A stretch of 64,000 nt of DNA from assembly GCA_036524675.1 (NCBI GenBank), contig DATDBU010000181.1, positions 1 through 64,000 on the forward strand, read 5' to 3'. Every line of letters begins with the position of its first letter. Position 1 is the first letter of the stretch. Positions 28,077 to 35,397 of the stretch are shown here, piece after piece. Below the pieces are notes generated by a model. The model was given only the letters and a program-made list of their open reading frames with translations. It did no database searches and was not told the DNA's origin. The translations under genes were made by a program, and so were the position numbers. This DNA comes from DATDAW01 sp036524675 (GTDB lineage: Bacteria; Verrucomicrobiota; Verrucomicrobiia; Chthoniobacterales; DASVRZ01).

Positions 28077-29456
28077 ATGAACCCCCAGAGAATTATGGTT
28101 TGGGACGCGGACCCGCCGAATGCCATCGTGGCGGCACTAATGACCGCGTTGGAGGCGGACGGAAGTCCCGGCTCTGAGCTTTGCGTGAAGACTGGAACAC
28201 GTGACGCCCGGGTGGCGCTGGTCTCGTTCGAGCCACATGTCGTCGTTCTGCTCTTGCGCCGATTCGCGCGGAGCGAGGCGCGAGCTGTGCTCGACATTCC
28301 CGAGCGCGTGGCGCTGCGGCTTCCCGTCATCGCCGTGATCGCCGAAGGCGGGCCGGAAGACGCACTTGCGCTGTTGAAGGCCGGCGCCGACGATTTCGTC
28401 CTGCCGCCAGTGCGACCGGAGGAAATCTTTCCGCGCATCTGGCGCCTGCTCGCCCACCCGCGTCGAGGCGTTCCGGTACTGCATACCAGGCGTCTGAATG
28501 GCGGTTCGCCGCTGATCGGTCAAAGCCCTGCTTTTCTGACCGAGGTCGAGCGGTTGCCGCTCATTGCCGGAAGCGATGCCGGCGTCTTGATCAGTGGCGA
28601 AACGGGCACCGGCAAGGAGCTATTTGCGCGCGCCGTTCACGATCTAAGCCCGCGCGCCAACCGACCGTTCGTCCCGATCAATTGCGGCGCCATCCCGGTG
28701 GACCTCGCGGAGAGCGAGTTTTTCGGGCACGAACGCGGCGCTTTCACCGGGGCGCATACCGCGTCTCTTGGAATGATCCGCGAGGCAGCGGGCGGCACCC
28801 TTTTTCTCGATGAAGTCCCATCGCTCTCGCTGCACATGCAGGTGAAACTCCTGCGTTTTCTTCAGGAGAAAGAAGTCCGCCCGGTGGGTGCTTCTTCGCT
28901 GCACCGGGTCGATGTGCGGGTGATCGCCGCGGCGCATCCGGGTCTGGAGCATGATGTGCGGGAGGGAAAATTCCGCCGCGACCTTTACTATCGCCTGAAC
29001 ACCCTTCCCATTCGCCTGCCGCCGTTGCGCGAGCGGCGGGAAGACATCCCGATGCTAACCCGTTTCTTTCTGAGTAAATTCGCGAACCATCCAGGCGCTA
29101 GTTTCAGCGACGATGCCATGGAGCAGCTGTTGCGTTACAACTGGCCCGGCAACGTGCGCGAGCTGGAGCACGTGGTGGAGCGCGCAGTTGTCATGTCCGG
29201 AGGCCGGGCCGTGTTTGTCCGGGACATCGACCTACCTGGTCTTGAGGATACGCTTCCCAATGATTTTCGTTCGGCCAAATTGCGCACGATTTCGGAGTTC
29301 GAGCGCGCCTACATCGAAGGCCTGCTCTCGGTGCATCGCGGCAACATCTCGGGTGCCGCGCGAGCGGCCGGAAAGAATCGTCGCTCATTTTGGGAGCTTA
29401 TCCGCAAGCACGGAATTGTGGCGGAACGTTACCGCCCACGAGACGGAGACGACTGA
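28077..29456 (+). CDS. Sigma-54-dependent activator (NtrC type) with degenerate receiver
   Basis: This 459-aa bacterial enhancer-binding protein starts at ATG 28077. Residues 1-~125 look like a receiver domain but the phospho-acceptor region reads PHVVVLLLRRF with no Asp, and the usual KPF lysine position reads LPPV, so classical phosphorylation is unlikely. The AAA+ core is intact: Walker A GETGTGKE, the sigma-54 contact loop GAFTGA, Walker B LFLDEV and the arginine-rich FRRDLYYRLN. The C-terminus is a Fis-like HTH (GAARAAGKNRRSFWELIRKHG). It sits 0.3 kb upstream of a matching -24/-12 promoter and is very probably the activator of the injection-system operon. Confidence 0.9.
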   Translation: MNPQRIMVWDADPPNAIVAALMTALEADGSPGSELCVKTGTRDARVALVSFEPHVVVLLLRRFARSEARAVLDIPERVALRLPVIAVIAEGGPEDALALLKAGADDFVLPPVRPEEIFPRIWRLLAHPRRGVPVLHTRRLNGGSPLIGQSPAFLTEVERLPLIAGSDAGVLISGETGTGKELFARAVHDLSPRANRPFVPINCGAIPVDLAESEFFGHERGAFTGAHTASLGMIREAAGGTLFLDEVPSLSLHMQVKLLRFLQEKEVRPVGASSLHRVDVRVIAAAHPGLEHDVREGKFRRDLYYRLNTLPIRLPPLRERREDIPMLTRFFLSKFANHPGASFSDDAMEQLLRYNWPGNVRELEHVVERAVVMSGGRAVFVRDIDLPGLEDTLPNDFRSAKLRTISEFERAYIEGLLSVHRGNISGAARAAGKNRRSFWELIRKHGIVAERYRPRDGDD

Positions 29457-29579
29457 AAGCAACCGCGACGGTTTCGCCGTCACTGACCATTCAGGACATT
29501 CTTGCGGCGTCACTAGGACGTTTTGATCCCACCTCGGCTACCGCGTTATCGTGCCGCGTGGGGGCGAGGCGAGTCCGGC

Positions 29580-29596
29580 GGAAACAGCTTATTTCC
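29580..29596. promoter_or_regulatory. Candidate activator-binding inverted repeat
   Basis: GGAAA-N7-TTTCC is a perfect dyad about 165 nt upstream of the -24/-12 promoter, at the distance where NtrC-type activators bind. A second dyad ATGCG-ACG-CGCAT lies at 29668-29680. Either could be the upstream activating site; the choice is a guess. Apart from these and the promoter, nothing else is seen in 29457-29806. Confidence 0.35.
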
Positions 29597-29747
29597 AGGC
29601 GGCGCTCATGGACAAAAACAGCCGAGTCAACGTTTTTTAGTCCTGTAATTTCATGGCCGCCAGCCATATGCGACGCGCATCGCATTTCACTTAAAGTCAA
29701 CGACATACGCCACAGCCCGGGGATGGATCCGCAGGAACCCTGCTAAC

Positions 29748-29763
29748 TGGCACGCACAATGCT
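29748..29763 (+). promoter_or_regulatory. Sigma-54 (-24/-12) promoter
   Basis: TGGCACG-CACA-ATGCT matches the consensus TGGCACR-N4-TTGCW at all but one position and keeps the obligatory GG-N10-GC spacing (29749-29750 and 29761-29762). The predicted start of transcription is about 29774. It lies between a sigma-54 activator gene and the NusG-like gene, in the right direction. It also decides the start of that gene: GTG 29777 would be at the transcription start, so GTG 29807 with an upstream TGGGG is preferred. Confidence 0.8.
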
Positions 29764-29806
29764 AACAATTTAACCTGTGCGATACTCCGCAGGCAGTGGG
29801 GCACAG

Positions 29807-30334
29807 GTGGATGATGGTTACCGCAATGACTGGTGGCGCCGGGCGCATTGGTACGCCATTCAGTCGACGCCGAATCGGGAGACTTTTGCGGCGGCTAACG
29901 TCGGACGACTCGGGATTGAGATTATGTTGCCGAGGCTGAGGCAGCGCTCACATCGCCGCGGGCCGCGGATCAGGCCTCTTTTCACCGGCTACTTCTTTGC
30001 GCGATTTGTCCCTGCGACGCGGCTCGATCAAGTCCGCTATGCGCTCGGTGTCGTCCGGGTTGTCAGTTCGGGGCAACTGGCATTGCCTGTGGACGACACC
30101 ATCATTGAGACGATCAAAGCGCGGACGGATGATGAAGGCTTCTTTGAGATTGGGGCACCTCGTCTCCGGCCTGGCGATCGGGTCCGCGTCGAAGATGGGC
30201 CTTTCAAGGGGTTGCTCGGCGTGCTGGAGAGGGAGTCAGCCGACAGGACGCGAGTGACTATTTTTCTGGAAGCTCTGCATTCCGCGCGGGTCGTGATCGA
30301 CAGCAGCTGCCTGGCCGAAGCCGAAGCGGCATAA
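29807..30334 (+). CDS. NusG/RfaH-family specialised transcription elongation factor
   Basis: This 175-aa protein has an N-terminal NGN domain opening HWYAIQSTPNRETFAAANV and PLFTGYFFARF, then VRYALGVVRVVSSG, followed by a KOW domain with RLRPGDRVRVEDGPFKGLLG. This is the RfaH/LoaP/TaA type of operon-specific paralogue rather than housekeeping NusG, because it lacks the secE-nusG-rplK setting and sits at the head of a long accessory operon. Such factors ride on RNA polymerase to suppress pausing and termination. The start is set by the sigma-54 promoter. It is followed by a 140-nt leader with hairpins and then the sheath gene, so it most likely promotes read-through of the ~25 kb structural operon. 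Confidence 0.87.
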   Translation: MDDGYRNDWWRRAHWYAIQSTPNRETFAAANVGRLGIEIMLPRLRQRSHRRGPRIRPLFTGYFFARFVPATRLDQVRYALGVVRVVSSGQLALPVDDTIIETIKARTDDEGFFEIGAPRLRPGDRVRVEDGPFKGLLGVLERESADRTRVTIFLEALHSARVVIDSSCLAEAEAA

Positions 30335-30360
30335 GGGGAACGGACACCCTTTCGAGAAGT

Positions 30361-30438
30361 CCCGGCTGTGACCGGGTGTGCGGAGCCTGTTCAAAATTTC
30401 AATACTGGCCGGTGCTTGTGAGCACACATGGGACCGGC
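30361..30438 (+). promoter_or_regulatory. Leader hairpins between nusG-like gene and sheath gene
   Basis: Two clear stem-loops lie in the 140-nt untranslated gap. CCCGG-ctgtga-CCGGG spans 30361-30376. GTGCT-tgtg-AGCAC spans 30412-30425, enclosed by a competing or extended pairing GCCGGT (30408-30413) with ACCGGC (30433-30438). RfaH/LoaP-type factors are recruited at pause or hairpin elements in operon leaders, so this is the obvious candidate site; no ops-like GGCGGTAG sequence was found. Confidence 0.45.
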
Positions 30439-30474
30439 TCGGCAATAAACAAACCGCATCACCAGCAATCGCTC

Positions 30475-32928
30475 ATGCCAATTCAACCAACCTACCCCGG
30501 GGTCTACGTCCAGGAAATTCCATCTGGAGTGCGGACGATTACCGGAGTCTCCACGTCCATCGCCGCCTTCATTGGCATGATCAATCGCGGGCGTGTCGAT
30601 GTCCCCGTGCGCGTACTCAGCTTCACAGAATACGAGCGCAACTACGGCAATGACCGGTCGGTCAGCGAGATGACCGATCAGGTTCGGCAATTCTTTTTCA
30701 ACGGCGGTCAGCAAGCGTACATCCTGCGCATCGCCGACGGTGCTCTGGCCGCCCGCGCGACGATAGAGAACGAGTTCGGACTGCAGGTGCTGACTCTTAC
30801 CGCAAAGGAGGAAGGCGTTATCGGTCAGAGCCTGCGTGTGGAGGTTGATTACGATACCGCCTCGCCGGAAGCGTCGTTCAACCTGCGCGTGTTCCGACAA
30901 TTCGCCGACGCGAATGGCAATCTTGTCGAGGAAGCTCAGGAACAGTATTCGGGGCTGAGCATGAACCCAGCGAGCGGGCTCTTCGCCGTTAATATACTCA
31001 CGCAGCAATCCGCTTTGGTGAATGCGACACTTCCCGCGGCTCTTAACGTGGCCAATGAAACTTTCAGCGGGTACACGCTTTCAGGCCGGTTGTTTGGAAA
31101 CGCAGTGGATGCACCGGTCGATGATTTGCGCGCGAGCATCAATGCAGCCATCGCGGCGACCGCGGGTGGCGTGGCAGGGCAGTTTCGCGTGAGTGTCGAC
31201 GGCATGCCTTTTGTCAACGTGACACTGGCCACCATTCCGGGAGCCACCGACCCGGTGGTGGCGCTCGAACAGGCAATCGACAACCGTCTGAGCGCTCTCG
31301 GCCTCGGACTGGGCGTGGTCGTGGATATGCCTGTCGGCCCGGCCAACGGCGGCAATCCCGCCAGTTATCTCCGCGTCCTGACCGACGCCAGCGACGGATC
31401 GGTCGTCTTCAGCCCCGGCGCCGCGGACGACATCGCGTCCGTCCTCGAGCTGACGGTCGAGCGCGGCGCGATAGCGGTCGACGGCTATGCCGCGCTACGG
31501 CCAATGGCGAGCGGACTTGTTTTTCGCCCCGGCGCGCTCGATCCCGTAGACCCGGCGTGGCTCGGCGCGTTCACGGCACTGGCAAGTCGGGTGCCCGGGG
31601 ACATTACAAACTATCAACTCGACGACTCGATCGGCTCGCACACTCCGACAAATCCGATCGCGCTAACGCCGGCCACCATCGCAGGCGGGCTGCTCATCGA
31701 CGGGCCGACAGTTTCTCTCAACAATTTCGCCGCACGACTCGGGCAAATCGAAGACGCTATCAATCTCGAGGCTGGGCTTGATCCCGACTTTCAATGGAGT
31801 GCTGCCCTGCACGGATACCGGCTGGTCCTGACGCCGACCTTCGGCGACGCCAACGCTCGAGCGACAGCTTTTGCGACGGATGACGGCGCCGGCGGCGGTT
31901 ACGATCTCGGCGGCGCGAACAACGGTCTGGATGTGGGCGCAAATCGCAACAACACCCGCTATTATAGCCTCGATAACAACGCGCTCGGTGAGTACCAGAC
32001 CACCGCGGGAAACAACGGCAGCGATGGCACCACGCCGTTGCCCGCGAACTACGATGCCGCGTACGCGATTCTTGATAGTAACGTCGATCTGTTCAACATC
32101 ATGATCCTGCCGCGTGCCGCGACGCAGAACGACAACGCGATGCAAAACCTGTGGGGCGCAGCAAGTATCTTCTGCCAGCAACGCCGCGCATTCCTCCTGG
32201 TTGATCCGCCCAGAGACGCCGGCACCGGATGGAACTCCATAGCCGACGTAAGCAGCGGCATCGCCGCATTCCGCATCGGCGTCACTACGGATCATGCCGC
32301 TGTCTATTGGCCGCAGGTGCTCGTCGCCGACGGCGCCACCACACGAGCCATCGCGCCGAGCGGATCGATCGCAGGCCTCATGGCGCGGACCGACTCGAAT
32401 CGCGGCGTGTGGAAAGCCCCGGCGGGGACAGAAGCAACGATCCGCAACGTGCGCGGCGTGCAACGCGTCATGTCCGACCCGGAAAACGGCGTCATCAATC
32501 CGCTCGCGGTGAACGCCATTCGTGTCTTTCCAAACGGCGTCGTCTCATGGGGCGCCCGGACGATGGTTGGTTTCGATAACTCGGGTAACGACGACTACAA
32601 ATACGTCCCCGTGCGGCGCCTGGCGCTGTTCCTCGAGGAAAGTCTCTACCGCGGGCTGCGGTTTGCCGTTTTCGAACCAAACGATGAGCCGCTTTGGGCC
32701 GAAATCCGCCTTGCAGCCGGCGCGTTCATGAATGGTCTCTTCCGTCGCGGCGCCTTTCAGGGGCAAAAGGCAAGCGATGCCTACTTCGTGAAAGTGGACA
32801 GCGAAACGACCACGCAGAACGACATCAACCTTGGCATCGTCAACGTCGTGGTCGGATTCGCTCCGCTGAAACCAGCCGAATTCGTGATCATCACACTCCA
32901 GCAACTCGCAGGGCAGGTGCAGGTCTGA
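30475..32928 (+). CDS. eCIS contractile tail sheath protein (enlarged)
   Basis: This 817-aa protein starts at ATG 30475 (MPIQPTYPGVYVQEIPSG), the classical sheath N-terminus that donates the linker strand. Residues up to ~110 (STSIAAFIG, YILRIADG) and from ~520 onward (DAAYAILDSNVDLFNIMILPR, FLLVDPP, the C-terminal KYVPVRRLALFLEESLYRG and NINLGIVNVVVGFAPLKPAEFVI) match Afp/PVC/phage sheath. The intervening ~400 residues are extra surface domain(s), making this about twice the usual size. Sheath subunits polymerise around the tube and contract to drive it outward. It is the first structural gene and the only sheath in the window. Confidence 0.93.
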   Translation: MPIQPTYPGVYVQEIPSGVRTITGVSTSIAAFIGMINRGRVDVPVRVLSFTEYERNYGNDRSVSEMTDQVRQFFFNGGQQAYILRIADGALAARATIENEFGLQVLTLTAKEEGVIGQSLRVEVDYDTASPEASFNLRVFRQFADANGNLVEEAQEQYSGLSMNPASGLFAVNILTQQSALVNATLPAALNVANETFSGYTLSGRLFGNAVDAPVDDLRASINAAIAATAGGVAGQFRVSVDGMPFVNVTLATIPGATDPVVALEQAIDNRLSALGLGLGVVVDMPVGPANGGNPASYLRVLTDASDGSVVFSPGAADDIASVLELTVERGAIAVDGYAALRPMASGLVFRPGALDPVDPAWLGAFTALASRVPGDITNYQLDDSIGSHTPTNPIALTPATIAGGLLIDGPTVSLNNFAARLGQIEDAINLEAGLDPDFQWSAALHGYRLVLTPTFGDANARATAFATDDGAGGGYDLGGANNGLDVGANRNNTRYYSLDNNALGEYQTTAGNNGSDGTTPLPANYDAAYAILDSNVDLFNIMILPRAATQNDNAMQNLWGAASIFCQQRRAFLLVDPPRDAGTGWNSIADVSSGIAAFRIGVTTDHAAVYWPQVLVADGATTRAIAPSGSIAGLMARTDSNRGVWKAPAGTEATIRNVRGVQRVMSDPENGVINPLAVNAIRVFPNGVVSWGARTMVGFDNSGNDDYKYVPVRRLALFLEESLYRGLRFAVFEPNDEPLWAEIRLAAGAFMNGLFRRGAFQGQKASDAYFVKVDSETTTQNDINLGIVNVVVGFAPLKPAEFVIITLQQLAGQVQV

Positions 32929-32970
32929 TCGCAGGCCCACTACCTCAACATTAACCGATGGAAACAAGCC

Positions 32971-33471
32971 ATGCCTCAGTTCACTGTTAATACCACTCGG
33001 ATTGACCCGTACAAGAACTTCAAGTTCCGCGTGAAGTGGGACGGACAAGTCGTCGCGGGAGTCAGCAAAGTCGGTGCGCTCAAGCGCACCACCGAGGTCG
33101 TCAGCCACCGTGAAGGCGGCGACCTGAGCACCCCACGCCATTCGCCGGCGAGTTCGAAATTCGAGCCGATCATGCTCGAGCGCGGCATCAGTTTCGCCAC
33201 GGAGTTCCGGGAGTGGGCGAATCTCGTGTATAACCATCAGGGTGACGGCGCTGTCTCGCTCGCGAATTTCCGCAAGGACATCAAGATCGAACTCCTGAAT
33301 CTCCAGGGGACAGTCGTGAAAGCATACAATGTCTTCCGTTGCTGGGTTTCAGAATTCACCGCGCTGCCCGAGCTGGATGCGAATGCCAACGCCATCGCCT
33401 TCGAGTCCATCACGATCCAGAACGAAGGCTTCGAACGGGATGAGGCGGTCGTAGAAGTCGCCGAAACGTAA
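32971..33471 (+). CDS. eCIS inner tube protein (gp19/Hcp-like)
   Basis: This 166-aa protein has the tail-tube pattern: DPYKNFKFRVKWDGQVVAG, then SKVGALKRTTEVVSHREGG, GISFATEFREWANLVY and a C-terminal IAFESITIQNEGFER. Length is normal for Afp1/Afp5-type subunits, which stack as hexamers to form the tube that is driven through the target membrane and may hold cargo. It follows the sheath by 42 nt. Only one tube gene is present, whereas Afp-type clusters have two or three. Two hairpins follow it, where a drop in expression is expected. Confidence 0.93.
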   Translation: MPQFTVNTTRIDPYKNFKFRVKWDGQVVAGVSKVGALKRTTEVVSHREGGDLSTPRHSPASSKFEPIMLERGISFATEFREWANLVYNHQGDGAVSLANFRKDIKIELLNLQGTVVKAYNVFRCWVSEFTALPELDANANAIAFESITIQNEGFERDEAVVEVAET

Positions 33472-33529
33472 TTCTACTTTGGTAAATCGTCGTCCGCGGC
33501 GTTTTTCGGCCACCGCATTCATGCGCAAG

Positions 33530-33579
33530 GGGCGCTTTTCAAGCGCCCGTTTGCAGCGGTTGGAAACCGCCTTTCCTTG
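33530..33579 (+). terminator. Tandem hairpins after the sheath-tube pair (attenuator candidate)
   Basis: GGGCGCTT-ttc-AAGCGCCC (33530-33548) is a perfect 8-bp stem. A second hairpin GCGGTT-gga-AACCGC (33556-33570) is followed by CTTTCCTT, a weak U-rich tract. They lie in the 171-nt gap between tube and hub-chaperone genes, the largest gap in this part of the operon. A partial terminator or RNA-stabilising element here would make the sheath and tube far more abundant than baseplate proteins. Confidence 0.55.
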
Positions 33580-33642
33580 GTTCACCGCTCGCAACCGCCG
33601 TGTTCAGTGCTGTTTACCCAAGTAAAGTTAAGCATCTGCTGC

Positions 33643-34413
33643 GTGTTGGAGATTCGCCTCAATTTGGAAGTCGCGGGCTCACGCCGAATCCGTCTGCGCG
33701 CGTTGGAAGGGCGCGATGAATTGAATCTGGATCCGCTCGGGCGGACGGGTTTCTGTGACTTTTTGGACGGATTGACGGTAAAAGCCGACGACGGCTGTGT
33801 GCCGCCCGGCAGGGTACGCGAACTGGCCGTATGCGATCTTGAAGCGATCGCCGCAACACTCCATTGCGTCTACTACGGCGATCGGGTCGAAAGCTCGCTG
33901 CAATGCGCGCGCTGCGGACGGGGCTTCGAACTTTCATTCGACCTCGGTGCGCTCGTCGAAGGACTTGGGAAACATCGTCACCCGGAGATTAACGGGCCGG
34001 ACGAGAACGGTGTGTTCACCCTTCGCGATGGCCGGCAGTTTCGGCTGCCCACGGGGACCGACGAACTTGTCGTGGCCGATCTTGACGCCGCAGAAGCCGC
34101 CAGCGAACTGCGCTCGCGCTGCGTCCTGCATGGAGACTTCGAGTCCGATCCCGATGTGCTCGACGCAGCCATGAAAAGCTGCGGTCCACTCATCTCGCAG
34201 GAGTTGAACGCGAGCTGCCCGCACTGCCGGGCAACTCAAATGACGCGATTCCATATGCGACGATTCTTTCTCGAAGCGCTGGCGTCCGAGCGGCGATTTC
34301 TCAATTATGAGGTCCACTACCTTGCGAGGAGCTACGGTTGGAGTCGTGCCGACATCCTTGGCATGAATCGCGAAGACCGAAGGCTGCATGTGCAGCTACT
34401 GCTACCTGGGTAA
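33643..34413 (+). CDS. T4-type baseplate hub assembly chaperone-like protein
   Basis: This ~256-aa protein has two Cys pairs, CARCGRGF and CPHCRATQ, set in a beta-rich frame (LEIRLNLEVAGSRRIRLRALEGRDE at the start; RRFLNYEVHYLARSYGWS near the end). This is the layout of the T4 base-plate/hub-chaperone family that recurs in eCIS clusters, thought to help fold or deliver hub proteins rather than stay in the particle. The zinc-ribbon pairs should bind a metal. The start is uncertain: GTG 33643 or TTG 33646 fit the homology, while the longer frame to TTG 33577 enters the hairpin region. No strong ribosome site is visible. Confidence 0.75.
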   Translation: MLEIRLNLEVAGSRRIRLRALEGRDELNLDPLGRTGFCDFLDGLTVKADDGCVPPGRVRELAVCDLEAIAATLHCVYYGDRVESSLQCARCGRGFELSFDLGALVEGLGKHRHPEINGPDENGVFTLRDGRQFRLPTGTDELVVADLDAAEAASELRSRCVLHGDFESDPDVLDAAMKSCGPLISQELNASCPHCRATQMTRFHMRRFFLEALASERRFLNYEVHYLARSYGWSRADILGMNREDRRLHVQLLLPG

Positions 34414-34443
34414 CAAAACGTGCGATCAACGAAAGCCGTTTCA

Positions 34444-35391
34444 ATGCCAGCATATCTTTCCCAGATCGCCGCCGGAGCCTCTGCCGGTGCGGGAAGCCGT
34501 CGGACACTTTCGCCGGCGATCCGGAGCCGATCGCCTATCGCGGAGCGCGATCAGCGGCTTACGCTGACGGACATGGATTGGAATTTTGAAGACAACCTCG
34601 GAAGCGAGGCCGCGGCGATTGAATCGGCCGAGCCAATGGAGCCAGTAACACGCCTCGAACCGGCGATTCCCGAGCATATACCAGCGGAATCCGTTCCCCA
34701 TCCTTTACATCCCGCCATCGGGGAACTTCCGCCGGAAAAGCCGGATTCGCGACATCGGGCGCATCTGACATCCACCTCCAACACTCCGAGAATCCCCCAT
34801 CCACTCATCCAGCCCAGCGCGACTCCATCGAATACTCCGCGGCAAGATCCAAAACCCCTTCCCGCAATTTCATTGGCTTCCCCCGAACACGCTCTTAAAC
34901 CAACGGGAAAATCCAGTATTCAATCACCGCTTCCCGTAAATGGCCCGACCGAACAGCCGGCGCAGCCGGAACGGCCCGCACCTCAAAAGGCGGTTCCGGC
35001 GTCCACCAAAGCGGATCCTGGAGTGCCACCGATCGTCTCTCCTGGAGCGCCTCAAGCGAGCGAGGCGGGCGAACCAATAGCCTCGGCACGCGACTTTCCA
35101 AGGGCTGGGCGTCCGGAGCGGCGTCTGGAGCGGCCGCAAGTGATGGAGTTGCCCCCATTGACTGAGCATCCAACCGCCCGCAACCGCGAGCAGACAGGAC
35201 TCGAACCTTCCACTGAATCCACACGCCCCAGCGTGATCATCAACCACATTGAGGTCGAAGTTGTCCCGCCCGCCGAAAAGTCCACGCCCAAGCCCGTTTC
35301 ACCCGCGACCCCGCGTTCGGCGTTTGTTTCACAAATCGGTCCTCTTCAGGGAGTGGCCAAACACCTCGCCTTCTCGATCCGCCACCGCTGA
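34444..35391 (+). CDS. Proline-rich eCIS protein of unknown function
   Basis: This ~315-aa low-complexity protein starts at ATG 34444 (GTG 34420 is an alternative). It has a short conserved-looking head PAYLSQIAAGASAG, about 230 residues rich in Pro, Ser, Glu and Ala that should be disordered, and a tail motif PSVIINHIEVEVVPP seen in comparable Pro-rich proteins of other eCIS clusters. The role is not established; a flexible linker, tether or tape-measure-like role is possible since no other length-ruler candidate is present. It lies between the hub chaperone and the Pvc16-like gene, 6 nt from the latter. Confidence 0.7.
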   Translation: MPAYLSQIAAGASAGAGSRRTLSPAIRSRSPIAERDQRLTLTDMDWNFEDNLGSEAAAIESAEPMEPVTRLEPAIPEHIPAESVPHPLHPAIGELPPEKPDSRHRAHLTSTSNTPRIPHPLIQPSATPSNTPRQDPKPLPAISLASPEHALKPTGKSSIQSPLPVNGPTEQPAQPERPAPQKAVPASTKADPGVPPIVSPGAPQASEAGEPIASARDFPRAGRPERRLERPQVMELPPLTEHPTARNREQTGLEPSTESTRPSVIINHIEVEVVPPAEKSTPKPVSPATPRSAFVSQIGPLQGVAKHLAFSIRHR

Positions 35392-35397
35392 TGCCTT

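Noticed and set aside
29614..29638. AAAAAC/GTTTTTT pairing as terminator of the sigma-54 activator gene
   Set aside because: Stem is short and AT-only with a long loop; too weak to call.
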